This document shows positions 10,028-19,815 of a DNA stretch of 64,000 bases, piece by piece. Below the pieces are notes generated by a model, which ran no database searches, was not told where the DNA came from, and saw nothing but the letters and a program-made list of their open reading frames with translations. The position numbers and the translations under genes are program-made. Numbering within the stretch: the first letter of the stretch is position 1; every line of letters starts with the position of its first letter. Source of the DNA: Flavobacteriaceae bacterium (GTDB lineage Bacteria; Bacteroidota; Bacteroidia; Flavobacteriales; Flavobacteriaceae); the NCBI GenBank assembly GCA_029238125.1, contig JAQWGQ010000001.1:25633-89632 (forward strand), read 5' to 3'.

Positions 10028-10642
10028 TTGAAACGTCTCTTTTCCTCTCTTTTTGGAGGGTCTTCAAAAACTGAAAAACAAGAAGACACAGTCCGCAGTA
10101 AATACATGCCTGCTGAGGAGACGCCTATCGAAGAAGCTTTTACTTTGAAGTTCACTGAACAAGGTGGAAAGTTTATTTATTGCGAAGACAAAAAAGAATC
10201 CGTCAACATATTTAAAAATATCCTAGCCGAAAATGGATGGAATGATTGTGAAATGCTTTGTTTTCGACCCAAATTGCAAGAGCGGTATATCAGGCCATCC
10301 ATTACCCCGACCAAAACGAATTTAAATGCTCGTTTCTTTTTGACAGATTGTGAATTTTTGGTTGCACATGATGGCAGTATTATCATTTGTGCCGAGCAAA
10401 TTGCCAATCATAAATTGATTGACCTGCCAGAAAATTTTGTGATTGTTGCTGGGACACAACAACTTACAGATACCTTGAGCGAAGGCCTGAAAGGAATCAA
10501 ACACAAATACAAAAAAAATATCCCGATTAATATCACCTCTATTAAGCACTTTAAGAAAAACATTACAGAAGGTGATGACACCTTTTTAACCTATGGGTTA
10601 CCAATAAAGCATGTATACCTGATTCTTATAGAAGATTTTTAA
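10028..10642 (+). CDS. LUD (LutC/YkgG-type) domain protein
   Basis: ARFFLTDCEFLVAHDGSIIICAEQ; position between ftsH and cdsA. TTG start. Confidence 0.7.
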   Translation: MKRLFSSLFGGSSKTEKQEDTVRSKYMPAEETPIEEAFTLKFTEQGGKFIYCEDKKESVNIFKNILAENGWNDCEMLCFRPKLQERYIRPSITPTKTNLNARFFLTDCEFLVAHDGSIIICAEQIANHKLIDLPENFVIVAGTQQLTDTLSEGLKGIKHKYKKNIPINITSIKHFKKNITEGDDTFLTYGLPIKHVYLILIEDF

Positions 10643-11445
10643 TGCATAATTTCATCGAACGATCACTTGTCGGCCTTACCTATGCTGCTGTTTGGGCGCT
10701 CAGCTTGGTGTATAGCCCGAACTTGGGATATCCGATTCTTTTATTTGTTATCGCTTTTATTGCAGCATTTGAAATGTTAAAACTCTATCAAATCCGATCA
10801 TTAGCCCTCACCGCCCTACTGTGCTTTGGCACGGCAAGTCTATTGGTTTTTAATGCGCCACTGCTGCAAATTGCCATCTTATCGTTTGTCAGTCAAATGG
10901 GATTGGCAATCCTGCTGTTTAGGCGGAAGACGATACAAGCACACCCCCTACTGGCCAGTCTGTTATGCATTGTGCATTTGCTATTTCCACTGTTGGTGAT
11001 TAGCGAAGTCTCTGTCGTGGAATCGCCTATTTTCACAATCGAGCTCACATTTGGACTTTTGTTTTTTATCTGGGGAGCCGATGCAGTGGCCTATAGCTTT
11101 GGAACTCTTTTTGGGAAAACACCTCTTTTTCGAGTTGTATCGCCAAAAAAATCGATTGAAGGCGCCCTTGCAGCAATTCTTTTTAGTCCAGTGATTGCTT
11201 TGGTAAATCATCAGATTTTTCCAAATTATGCTTTTTCTTTTTGGCTATTGATGGGGATTGTCATCAGCATAACCTCAATTGTTGGTGATCTGGTACAGAG
11301 TCAAAGCAAACGCACTGCTGGAGTAAAAGACAGTGGCACCATATTGTTGGGTCATGGAGGCGTATATGATCGGATCGATAGTCTGGTTTTTACGGTCCCT
11401 TTTGTGTATTTCTATTTATTGTTGTTTAGTTGCTATGTTTCATAA
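10642..11445 (+). CDS. cdsA: Phosphatidate cytidylyltransferase
   Basis: Polytopic; SPKKSIEGALAAILFS...VGDLVQSQSKRTAGVKDSGTILLGHGGVYDRIDSL signature. Confidence 0.95.
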   Translation: MHNFIERSLVGLTYAAVWALSLVYSPNLGYPILLFVIAFIAAFEMLKLYQIRSLALTALLCFGTASLLVFNAPLLQIAILSFVSQMGLAILLFRRKTIQAHPLLASLLCIVHLLFPLLVISEVSVVESPIFTIELTFGLLFFIWGADAVAYSFGTLFGKTPLFRVVSPKKSIEGALAAILFSPVIALVNHQIFPNYAFSFWLLMGIVISITSIVGDLVQSQSKRTAGVKDSGTILLGHGGVYDRIDSLVFTVPFVYFYLLLFSCYVS

Positions 11446-12085
11446 AGAAGGGTTTCGAATCATTACCGTTACATTTATAGCTGTTGTCGCAGTTATAATC
11501 TCTGCAGATCTCTACATTTCTTCGATTTGGATATCAAAAGGAATCCAAATTGTGGCTTTGGTATTTCTTATTTTGGTGCTTCAATTTTTTCGAAATCCCA
11601 AAAGAATAGCCCTTGAGAGTGAAACCCAAATTATTGCACCAGCTGACGGGAAAATTGTGATCATTAAAGAAGTCGAAGAACCAGAGTATTTTCAAGACAA
11701 ACGACTTCAAGTTTCGATTTTTATGTCTCCACTCAATGTACATGTCACACGATATCCAGCGACTGGTGAGATCAAATTTAGCAAATATCACCCCGGTAAG
11801 TATTTGGTGGCTTGGCATCCAAAATCATCCGAATTAAATGAGAGAACGACGATTGTTATTGACCATCCAACCTATGGCTCCATACTCTATCGGCAAATCG
11901 CTGGAGCTGTAGCACGACGGATCGTAAATTATGCGAAAGTTGGTGACAAGGCCATTCAAGGTCACGATGCTGGCTTTATCAAATTTGGCTCTCGAATTGA
12001 CCTTTTTCTACCACTAGGCACGCCACTAAGCGTTGGATTGAATGACCGTGTAAAAGGGGGGCTAACCATAATCAGTAAGTTATGA
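11435..12085 (+). CDS. psd: Phosphatidylserine decarboxylase family protein
   Basis: FFRNPKR, APADGKIV, FMSPLNVHVTRYP, GxS-type processing region KFGSRIDLFLP. Start 11435 (MFHKEGF) preferred over 11333. Confidence 0.93.
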   Translation: MFHKEGFRIITVTFIAVVAVIISADLYISSIWISKGIQIVALVFLILVLQFFRNPKRIALESETQIIAPADGKIVIIKEVEEPEYFQDKRLQVSIFMSPLNVHVTRYPATGEIKFSKYHPGKYLVAWHPKSSELNERTTIVIDHPTYGSILYRQIAGAVARRIVNYAKVGDKAIQGHDAGFIKFGSRIDLFLPLGTPLSVGLNDRVKGGLTIISKL

Positions 12086-12348
12086 ATTATGCCGTCGTTG
12101 ACAAGACTACGTTTGATGAATCCGTGGAGTGGGTGAACGAAAATTTTAACAAAATCCCCAAGGATGATTTATTGCGCCTTTATGCCTATTATAAAATTGC
12201 AAATGGAGTGCGACATGAGTCGAATAACAAACAACCCATTGTGAAAGCGTTTAAAGCAAATGCCATTATGCAGGTGTCGAATTTATCGATTGACATAGCG
12301 CAAGACCGTTACAGTGCTTTAGTTGAGAAATTAAAACATATGGTTTAG
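12082..12348 (+). CDS. Acyl-CoA-binding protein (ACBP)-like
   Basis: 88-aa protein with LLRLYAYYKIANG matching the ACBP core LYGLYKQATVG-type motif; ATG overlaps end of psd. Confidence 0.7.
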   Translation: MNYAVVDKTTFDESVEWVNENFNKIPKDDLLRLYAYYKIANGVRHESNNKQPIVKAFKANAIMQVSNLSIDIAQDRYSALVEKLKHMV

Positions 12349-14969
12349 CCCTGCAATTGGGCAATTTGATGTTCGATATGCTTGATTTTTTCTAGGGCGT
12401 CTTTCTCTTTTTTTCTTTCAATTTCAACAACCTGAGTAGGCGCATGATCCACAAAACGCGTATTGCTTAATTTTTTTTGGACCCCAGCTAAAAATACTTT
12501 TTGATAATTCAAGTCTTGATTGAGTTTGGCAAGCTCTTCCTCTGGGTTTTCGACAGAAAATGGAAGGTAATAGACAGCAGTCCCAACTCGAAATGAGAGT
12601 ACTTGGTCGGGTAAATCATTGACCAATTCACAGGTTTCGACATTTGCCAGCTTCGAAATCACCGCTTTGTAATAATCCATCTGGGAAGAGGTCTCGAGCA
12701 ATTGCATGGGAACTTTCATGGAGATATTTTTCTGTTTCCGAATTGCACGAATAGAAGTCACCATTTCCATGGTGTGTGAGAATATCGAAAGAACCGCTTT
12801 ATCGATTTTTGTTTCTGTTGGCCATGAGGATACAACAAGGGCCTCCGTTTTTGTCCGTTTTGCGATATCATGCCAAAGTTCCTCACTCAAAAACGGCATG
12901 AACGGATGGAGTAATCGTAAATTATTTTCAAAAATCTGAATCACTTCAGCATGGGTTTGCGCGTCAATTGGACTGCCGTAGGCAGGTTTAATCAACTCCA
13001 ACAACCAGGAGCAAAAGTCATCCCATACCAGTTTGTAAATACACATTAGGGCATCAGAAATCCTGTATTTTGTAAAGTGATCATTGACCAAAGTGAGCTC
13101 GTTTTGAAATTTACTCTTATACCATTCCAAACTCTGTTTGGCAGTTTGGTCTTGCGGTATGGAATCATCAATATCCCAACTTTGAATCAAGCGATGTGCA
13201 TTCCAAATTTTGTTGGCGAAATTCTTTCCTTGTTGGCAAAGCGCTTCGTCGAAAAGCAAATCATTTCCAGCTGCTGAACTCAATAGTAAGCCAACGCGAA
13301 CGCTATCCGCACCATATTTTTCGATGAGCCCCAGTGCATCAGGGGAATTGCCCAACTGCTTGGACATCTTTCGGCCCTGGCTGTCTCGAACCAGACCCGT
13401 CAGGTATACGTTTTGAAAAGGTTGTTGATTGCGAAAGGTATAGCCCGACATGATCATTCGAGCAACCCAGAAAAATAAAATATCAGGTCCCGTGACAAGA
13501 TCTTGTGTGGGATAATAATATTGAATTTCATCGTTTTCAGGGAATCGAATTCCATCGAAGACAGAGATGGGCCATAGCCAAGACGAAAACCAAGTATCGA
13601 GCACATCTGAATCCTGCGTTAGATCTGCTGCGTTGAGAGAAGGGTTTTTGGTTTTTTCACGTGCTTTCTCCAAGGCCTCTTCGGGGGTCAAGGCAACCAC
13701 AAAGTCTTGTTTACCCGTTCCGTAAAAATAGGCGGGGATTTGCTGACCCCACCACAACTGACGAGAGATATTCCAATCGCGAATGTTATTCATCCAATGG
13801 CGATAGGAGTTCATGAATTTTTTGGGAAACAATTGAACTGTTCCGTTTTCAACTGCAGTCAGCGCTGGTTTGGCCAAATCCTCCATTTTCAAAAACCATT
13901 GATCGGAGAGTTTAGGTTCTACAACTGCCTTGGTTCTTTCAGATAGGCCAACTTTGTGCGTGTGCGGCTTGGTTTGTAATAGCATTTTTGAGGACTTGAG
14001 CTGCTGAACAATCAGTTTTCGAACTTCAAATCGGTCTTTGCCTTCAAAGTGTAAACCTTCTGCATTAAGCGTTCCGTCGGGATTAAAAATATCAACAAAC
14101 CCCAGCTTGTGTTTGTCCCCCAATGCCTTATCGTTTTCATCGTGAGCAGGGGTTACCTTTAAGCAGCCAGTACCAAATTCCATATCCACATAGCTGTCTG
14201 TGATAATCGGCACTTCTCGGTTGACAATCGGGACCACAACTTTTTTGCCATGCAGATGAGTAAAGCGTTCGTCTTCGGGATGAACGGCTACAGCCGTGTC
14301 CCCCATCAGCGTTTCCGGGCGAGTCGTGGCAATGGTAACCGTCTCCTCGCTATCGACCACTCGATAAGCTATATGGTATAAATTGCCTTGCTTTTCTTCA
14401 TAAATTACTTCTTCATCAGAAAGGGTGGTTTGGGCTTCTGGATCCCAATTCACCATTCGGAATCCACGGTAGATCAAACCACGATGAAAAAGGTCGACAA
14501 AAACCCGAAGAACAGATTCGGTCATGGGCTCGTCAAGAGTGAATTTGGTGCGATCCCAATCGCAAGAACATCCCAGTTTTTTCAGCTGCTCCAAAATAAT
14601 CCCGCCATGTTCATCGGTCCATTCCCAAGCATGCTTGAGAAATTCCTCCCGAGTCAAATCTTCTTTTTTCACACCCTGATCTGCTAATTTCTGAACCACT
14701 TTTGCTTCAGTAGCAATAGACGCATGGTCAGTTCCAGGAACCCAACAGGCATTCATACCAAGCATGCGCGCACGACGTATAAGCACATCTTGCAACGTAT
14801 TATTCATCATATGCCCCATATGCAAAACGCCTGTTACATTGGGCGGAGGAATCACAATTGTGTAGGGCTTACGAGAATCGGGTTCGGAATGAAAATACTG
14901 GTTTGCTAGCCAATAAGCATACCACTTTTCAGCAATTTGATTGGAATTGAATGTGTTGGGAGAACCCAT
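12345..14969 (-). CDS. valS: Valyl-tRNA synthetase
   Basis: PPPNVTGVLHMGHMMNNT (HIGH), GRKMSKQLGNSPD (KMSKS), C-terminal coiled coil. Start 14969 (MGSPNTF) preferred over 14999. Confidence 0.97.
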   Translation of the reverse strand: MGSPNTFNSNQIAEKWYAYWLANQYFHSEPDSRKPYTIVIPPPNVTGVLHMGHMMNNTLQDVLIRRARMLGMNACWVPGTDHASIATEAKVVQKLADQGVKKEDLTREEFLKHAWEWTDEHGGIILEQLKKLGCSCDWDRTKFTLDEPMTESVLRVFVDLFHRGLIYRGFRMVNWDPEAQTTLSDEEVIYEEKQGNLYHIAYRVVDSEETVTIATTRPETLMGDTAVAVHPEDERFTHLHGKKVVVPIVNREVPIITDSYVDMEFGTGCLKVTPAHDENDKALGDKHKLGFVDIFNPDGTLNAEGLHFEGKDRFEVRKLIVQQLKSSKMLLQTKPHTHKVGLSERTKAVVEPKLSDQWFLKMEDLAKPALTAVENGTVQLFPKKFMNSYRHWMNNIRDWNISRQLWWGQQIPAYFYGTGKQDFVVALTPEEALEKAREKTKNPSLNAADLTQDSDVLDTWFSSWLWPISVFDGIRFPENDEIQYYYPTQDLVTGPDILFFWVARMIMSGYTFRNQQPFQNVYLTGLVRDSQGRKMSKQLGNSPDALGLIEKYGADSVRVGLLLSSAAGNDLLFDEALCQQGKNFANKIWNAHRLIQSWDIDDSIPQDQTAKQSLEWYKSKFQNELTLVNDHFTKYRISDALMCIYKLVWDDFCSWLLELIKPAYGSPIDAQTHAEVIQIFENNLRLLHPFMPFLSEELWHDIAKRTKTEALVVSSWPTETKIDKAVLSIFSHTMEMVTSIRAIRKQKNISMKVPMQLLETSSQMDYYKAVISKLANVETCELVNDLPDQVLSFRVGTAVYYLPFSVENPEEELAKLNQDLNYQKVFLAGVQKKLSNTRFVDHAPTQVVEIERKKEKDALEKIKHIEHQIAQLQG

Positions 14970-15080
14970 GAAAAGGTGTGTTATCTTATTGAGTGACAAA
15001 AGTAGCTAAGAACAATTGATAAAAAAAGCTATTGATAATCTGAAATAGATTTTTGTATCTTTAACCAAAAGAAATAAACC

Positions 15081-15467
15081 ATGAAATTCATCAATTTTTT
15101 TATTGCAATTCTATTGTGTTTTTCCTATTCCAATGGATTAGCGCAAGCTGAAATTACTTTCGAGTCGGAAGTGGTTGATTATGGCACAATCGAAAAAGGA
15201 GATGATGGGGTTCGTAAATTCAAATTCACCAACACGGGCTCATCCCCTTTATTTATTACACAGGTTCGATCGTCCTGTGGTTGTACAATTCCCAAAAAAC
15301 CTACTGATTCCATCATGCCTGGAGCTGAAGAAGTGATTGAAGTAAAATACGACACCAATCGAGTCGGTCCAATTCGCAAAACCATCACGGTTAGTTCCAA
15401 CGCTGTAACGCCAGTGGTGGCCTTGCAAATCAAGGGTACGGTCGAGGAACCAGAGGAAGAAGAATAG
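15081..15467 (+). CDS. DUF1573 domain secreted protein
   Basis: Signal peptide; FESEVVDYGTIEKGDDGVRKFKFTNTGSSPLFITQVRSSCGCTIP. Confidence 0.88.
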   Translation: MKFINFFIAILLCFSYSNGLAQAEITFESEVVDYGTIEKGDDGVRKFKFTNTGSSPLFITQVRSSCGCTIPKKPTDSIMPGAEEVIEVKYDTNRVGPIRKTITVSSNAVTPVVALQIKGTVEEPEEEE

Positions 15468-15543
15468 CTTTATCATCGCTTTTCTGCTTTGCATCCCCAT
15501 CGATTCGGGCTAAATTTTGCATCTTTGTTGTCAAAATTCACAG

Positions 15544-16758
15544 ATGCCTAAAATTTCGTTGAAAGGGATGAATCTCCCTACCTCGCCCATTCGAAAATTA
15601 TCGAAACATGCCGAGGAAGCCAAAGCGAAAGGAATTGAGGTAATCCACCTCAACATTGGGCAACCTGACATTCAAACACCCTCTAAAGCTTTAGATGCGA
15701 TCAAGTCGTTTGACCAAAAGGTATTGGCCTATGGCCCATCTGAGGGGTCTTTGGCATATCGTCAGAAAATGTGCGCCTACTATGCCAAGCACAATATCAT
15801 GGTTCAACCAGAGGATATTTTGGTGACAACAGGTGCAAGCGAGGCCATTATCATGACTTTGGATTGCATTACCAATGAGGGTGATGAGCTCATTATTCCA
15901 GAGCCCTTTTATGCCAATTATGACACTTTTGCAGCTGCTTGTGGTGTCAAAGTTGTGCCTGTATCATCCACCATTGACACTAATTTTTCGTTGCCATCAA
16001 TCGATGAAATTGAAGAAAAAATTAATGCCAAAACAAGGGCAATTTTTATTTGCAATCCAAACAATCCAACTGGGTATGTGTATACCCATAAAGAGCTCAA
16101 TGATCTGGCTGATCTTGTTAAAAAACACGATATCTTTTTGATTGTCGATGAGGTCTATCGCGAGTTTGTTTATGATGGGGCAATCCACCATTCGGCACTC
16201 ACGATCCCAGGACTTGAAGAGCATACGATCCTCGTTGACTCCATGTCAAAGCGTTACAGTATGTGTGGCGCAAGAATCGGGTGTTTGGTTTCCAAAAACA
16301 AAGCTGTTATGGAAGCTGCACTTAAGTTTGCGCAATCTCGTTTATCTCCCCCGACTTTAGGCCTTCATGCCTCTGAAGCTGCCATGGATGAGCCACTTCA
16401 TTATATTCAAAATGTTACAGCCACCTACCTCGATCGAAGAAACACATTGGTTCAAGCCCTAAAACAAGTGCCAGGAATTACTGTCAGCGTTCCACGCGGC
16501 GCGTTTTACTGCTTGGTACAACTCCCTGTTGAGGATACAGATGAGTTTGCAAAATGGTTGTTGACTTCCTACAACCACAACGGAAAAACAGTCATGGTAG
16601 CCCCCGCATCAGGATTTTATGGCGATCGTCACCTTGGTAAATCTTTGATTCGAATTGCTTTTGTACTCGACAAACAAAAGCTCAAAGAAAGTGCCCTTAT
16701 CCTTGAGAGTGCCTTGCATGCCTATCCACATACCCTGACATCAAAATTGAGCCAATGA
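15544..16758 (+). CDS. Pyridoxal-phosphate-dependent aminotransferase (class I/II)
   Basis: HLNIGQPDIQTP, CNPNNPTGYVYT, VDEVYREFVYDG, DSMSKRYSMCGARIG (PLP lysine). Confidence 0.92.
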   Translation: MPKISLKGMNLPTSPIRKLSKHAEEAKAKGIEVIHLNIGQPDIQTPSKALDAIKSFDQKVLAYGPSEGSLAYRQKMCAYYAKHNIMVQPEDILVTTGASEAIIMTLDCITNEGDELIIPEPFYANYDTFAAACGVKVVPVSSTIDTNFSLPSIDEIEEKINAKTRAIFICNPNNPTGYVYTHKELNDLADLVKKHDIFLIVDEVYREFVYDGAIHHSALTIPGLEEHTILVDSMSKRYSMCGARIGCLVSKNKAVMEAALKFAQSRLSPPTLGLHASEAAMDEPLHYIQNVTATYLDRRNTLVQALKQVPGITVSVPRGAFYCLVQLPVEDTDEFAKWLLTSYNHNGKTVMVAPASGFYGDRHLGKSLIRIAFVLDKQKLKESALILESALHAYPHTLTSKLSQ

Positions 16759-17768
16759 TCGAACAAGGGGTTTCACTCAAAACCTATAACAGTTTTGGAG
16801 TAGCCGCAGAAGCTGCCTTATTTGCCGTTGCAAAAAACATTGAAGACTTACAATCCATACTCACAGATAAGCGTTTTGCCTCTGCTTGGATTTTAGGTGG
16901 TGGCAGTAATACATTGTTTTGCGAGAACCCAAAACCTCCAATCATTCAACTTGCAATATCTGGAATCGAAATCACTGAAGAACAAGGGGATGAGGTCGTC
17001 ATCAAGGCAGGCGCAGGAGTAAACTGGCATGAATTGGTAATGTGGTCACTTGAAAAGGGGTTTGGCGGACTTGAAAATCTGGCTTTAATTCCAGGAAATG
17101 TTGGCGCAGCTCCAATTCAAAATATTGGTGCTTATGGTGTTGAGTTGCAAGATGTTTTTGAATCCTGTACGCTGGTCAACAGAAACGATCAAAGTGTAGA
17201 AACTTATGACAAGGTGGCTTGTCAGTTTGGGTATAGAGACTCTATTTTCAAACGTGAATTAAAACACAAAGCGGTGATTACAGATATCAGCTTACGACTA
17301 AAAAAAGAGAATTATCGGCTTAACACTTCATATGGAGTCATTGCGAAGTTGTTGGTGTCCAAAGGAATTAGCACGCCAAGCCCAAAAGAGATTGCAGATG
17401 TTGTCATCGATATCCGAACAACAAAGTTGCCTGACCCCAAACAGCTGGGCAATGCTGGAAGCTTTTTTAAAAACCCGATTGTGGATTACAATCAGTTTGA
17501 GCAACTCAAATCGTCATTTCCTGACATTCCGCATTACGCCCAACCAAATCAGAAGTATAAAATTCCTGCTGCTTGGCTCATCGAGCAAGTCGGATTGAAA
17601 GGAACTCGAAAGGGGGATGTGGGCACACATAAACATCATGCGCTTGTATTGGTGAATTTTGGCAATGCCAGTGGACATGACATCAAGCACTTTAGCGAGA
17701 TGGTTCAGCAGGCGGTTGAAGAGCGTTTTGACATTCTCTTACAACCCGAAGTCAACTTCTGTTGTTAA
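16755..17768 (+). CDS. murB: UDP-N-acetylenolpyruvoylglucosamine reductase
   Basis: LKTYNSFGV, ILGGGSNTLF, GLENLALIPGNVGAAPIQNIGAYGVEL, GNAGSFFKNP. Confidence 0.96.
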   Translation: MIEQGVSLKTYNSFGVAAEAALFAVAKNIEDLQSILTDKRFASAWILGGGSNTLFCENPKPPIIQLAISGIEITEEQGDEVVIKAGAGVNWHELVMWSLEKGFGGLENLALIPGNVGAAPIQNIGAYGVELQDVFESCTLVNRNDQSVETYDKVACQFGYRDSIFKRELKHKAVITDISLRLKKENYRLNTSYGVIAKLLVSKGISTPSPKEIADVVIDIRTTKLPDPKQLGNAGSFFKNPIVDYNQFEQLKSSFPDIPHYAQPNQKYKIPAAWLIEQVGLKGTRKGDVGTHKHHALVLVNFGNASGHDIKHFSEMVQQAVEERFDILLQPEVNFCC

Positions 17769-17783
17769 TCGTATCTTTGTCTT

Positions 17784-17993
17784 ATGAAACTCTTTTTTCT
17801 TAGTGTTATACTCATCGGACTTGCATTTGCGGGAATTGCCATTAAAATTTGGGCAAAAAAAGATGGAGAGTTTGCAGGAACTTGCGCGAGTCAAAGTCCG
17901 TTTTTGAATAAAGATGGTGAGCCCTGTGGATTATGTGGCAAAATGCCCGAGCAGCAAACAGATTGCGACTTACCACATCCACAGCACAACTAA
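17784..17993 (+). CDS. Small single-TM protein with four cysteines
   Basis: MKLFFLSVILIGLAFAGIAIKIWAKKDGEFAGTCASQSPFLNKDGEPCGLCGKMPEQQTDC; TATCTTTG-N4-ATG upstream. Confidence 0.65.
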   Translation: MKLFFLSVILIGLAFAGIAIKIWAKKDGEFAGTCASQSPFLNKDGEPCGLCGKMPEQQTDCDLPHPQHN

Positions 17994-18025
17994 AGATCCA
18001 TTTAGATTTCTTATTTTTAGCAACT

Positions 18026-18583
18026 GTGAAAAACCAAGAACAAACGATTCCTGATCTTGTTCATGCTGCAAAGCATGAAGACCAACATGCCTTTCGTCAG
18101 TTGTTGGATCTGCATTGGAATGAGTTATATGGGTTTATGATTAAGCGAACAGAAAATGAAAACGATGCTGAAGACCTATGTCTTCAGGCCTTTTCAAAAG
18201 CGTTTGATAAAATCGAAACCTATAATGCTGATTATACGTTTTCGACATGGCTCACTTCAATCGCTAAAAACTTGCATGTCGATTTGATCCGAAAGGAAAA
18301 AACACGTCTACACCAATCGACAGATGTTGACGAGTTGGGTCGAGACGTAATTGATAAAACTTTGGGCCCCGAAGATCAACTGATACGATCTCAAAACCTA
18401 GACAAGCTTCTACAACAAATTCGATCGCTCAAGCCCATTTATCGGGACGTTATTCAACTGCGTTTTTTTCAGGAACTCAGCCATAAAGAAATGGCAACAC
18501 AACTCGGACTATCGCTAAGCAATGTAAAGGTCCGCCTGCTTCGTGCCAAAAAGTTGTTGGCTGAAATCATCAACGATAAATGA
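18026..18583 (+). CDS. RNA polymerase sigma factor, ECF/sigma-70 family
   Basis: Region 2 LCLQAFSKAFDKIETYNADYTFSTWLTSIAKNLHVDLIRK; region 4 LRFFQELSHKEMATQLGLSLSNVKVRLLRAKKLL. GTG start at 18026 inferred. Confidence 0.9.
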   Translation: MKNQEQTIPDLVHAAKHEDQHAFRQLLDLHWNELYGFMIKRTENENDAEDLCLQAFSKAFDKIETYNADYTFSTWLTSIAKNLHVDLIRKEKTRLHQSTDVDELGRDVIDKTLGPEDQLIRSQNLDKLLQQIRSLKPIYRDVIQLRFFQELSHKEMATQLGLSLSNVKVRLLRAKKLLAEIINDK

Positions 18584-19797
18584 AAAACAGCATACAAAAA
18601 CTCGGTCCCGGACTGTTGTTTGCAGGAGCTGCTATCGGGGTTTCTCACTTGGTGCAATCCACTCGTGCAGGCGCTGACTTTGGTCTTGGTTTGCTTTGGG
18701 TACTGTTGATGGTCAACTTCTTCAAATACCCATTTTTTCAATTCGGCCCCCGATATGCCTTAGCTACTGGAGAAAGTCTGCTGTCTGGCTATGCCAAACT
18801 TGGGCGAGGAGTGATTGTTTCCTATTTTATTCTCTCCCTACTTACCATGTTTACCATCCAAACGGCTGTAACGATCGTAACTGCTGGGCTGGCGGTTGAA
18901 CTTTTTGGCATTTCATCCAATATCGTGTACTGGAGTGTTGTGATCACTTTGATATGTGCAACCCTGTTGTCTTTTGGACGTTATGGATTATTGGATCGAG
19001 GTATGAAGGTCATTATCATCGTGCTAAGCATTAGCACCCTTATCGCTGCTTTTTTGGCATTTGGACAGTCCAAAGACATCGAGTGGACGCAAGTCTTTCC
19101 CACGTCAACTACTGGTTTTGCGTTTTTGATCGCCTTTATGGGCTGGATGCCAGGACCGCTAGACATATCGGTATGGCACTCCCTATGGTCACTCGAAAAG
19201 AAAAAAAGAATGCAAAACCTAACCGTCAAACAAAGTCTCTTCGATTTTAATGTAGGTTTTTTGACCACGATCATTCTTGGCGTATGCTTTGTTTTGCTTG
19301 GCGCTTTGGTGATGTTTGGCACTGGAGTCGGGTTTTCCAGTAGTGGCGGTGCCTTTGCACAGCAACTCATTGCCTTATACACAAGTAGTTTGGGGAATGG
19401 CGCATATTGGGTGATTGGGATTGCCGCATTTACCACCATGTTTAGCACCACACTCACGACATTAGATGCATCCCCTAGGGCAATGGCAAAAACTGCTCAA
19501 ATTTTACAGTTACCAATCGTGATGTCTTCCTATTTGTTCTGGATTTTGATTTTGGTAATGGGGACATGCGCAGTATTCTTTTTTCTGCTTTCCAACATGG
19601 GAGCACTTGTTCAAGTGGCAACCGTTCTTTCTTTTATTACAGCCCCTTTTTATGGGTTGATGAACTTTTTACTTGTCTCTGGAAAGCATATGCCAGAAAA
19701 CCATCGGCCAAATGGCGTGATGAAAGCTTGGTCAATCGCTGGTTTGGTCTTTTTGACAGGATTTACAATTTGGTACTTGAGAACTCTATTGATTTAA
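18580..19797 (+). CDS. Nramp-family divalent metal transporter
   Basis: GPGLLFAGAAIGVSHLVQSTRAGADFG start; ~11 TM segments; GWMPGPLDISVW. ATGA overlap with the sigma factor. Confidence 0.88.
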   Translation: MKNSIQKLGPGLLFAGAAIGVSHLVQSTRAGADFGLGLLWVLLMVNFFKYPFFQFGPRYALATGESLLSGYAKLGRGVIVSYFILSLLTMFTIQTAVTIVTAGLAVELFGISSNIVYWSVVITLICATLLSFGRYGLLDRGMKVIIIVLSISTLIAAFLAFGQSKDIEWTQVFPTSTTGFAFLIAFMGWMPGPLDISVWHSLWSLEKKKRMQNLTVKQSLFDFNVGFLTTIILGVCFVLLGALVMFGTGVGFSSSGGAFAQQLIALYTSSLGNGAYWVIGIAAFTTMFSTTLTTLDASPRAMAKTAQILQLPIVMSSYLFWILILVMGTCAVFFFLLSNMGALVQVATVLSFITAPFYGLMNFLLVSGKHMPENHRPNGVMKAWSIAGLVFLTGFTIWYLRTLLI

Positions 19798-19815
19798 TGT
19801 ACCTTTGTCAAGTCT

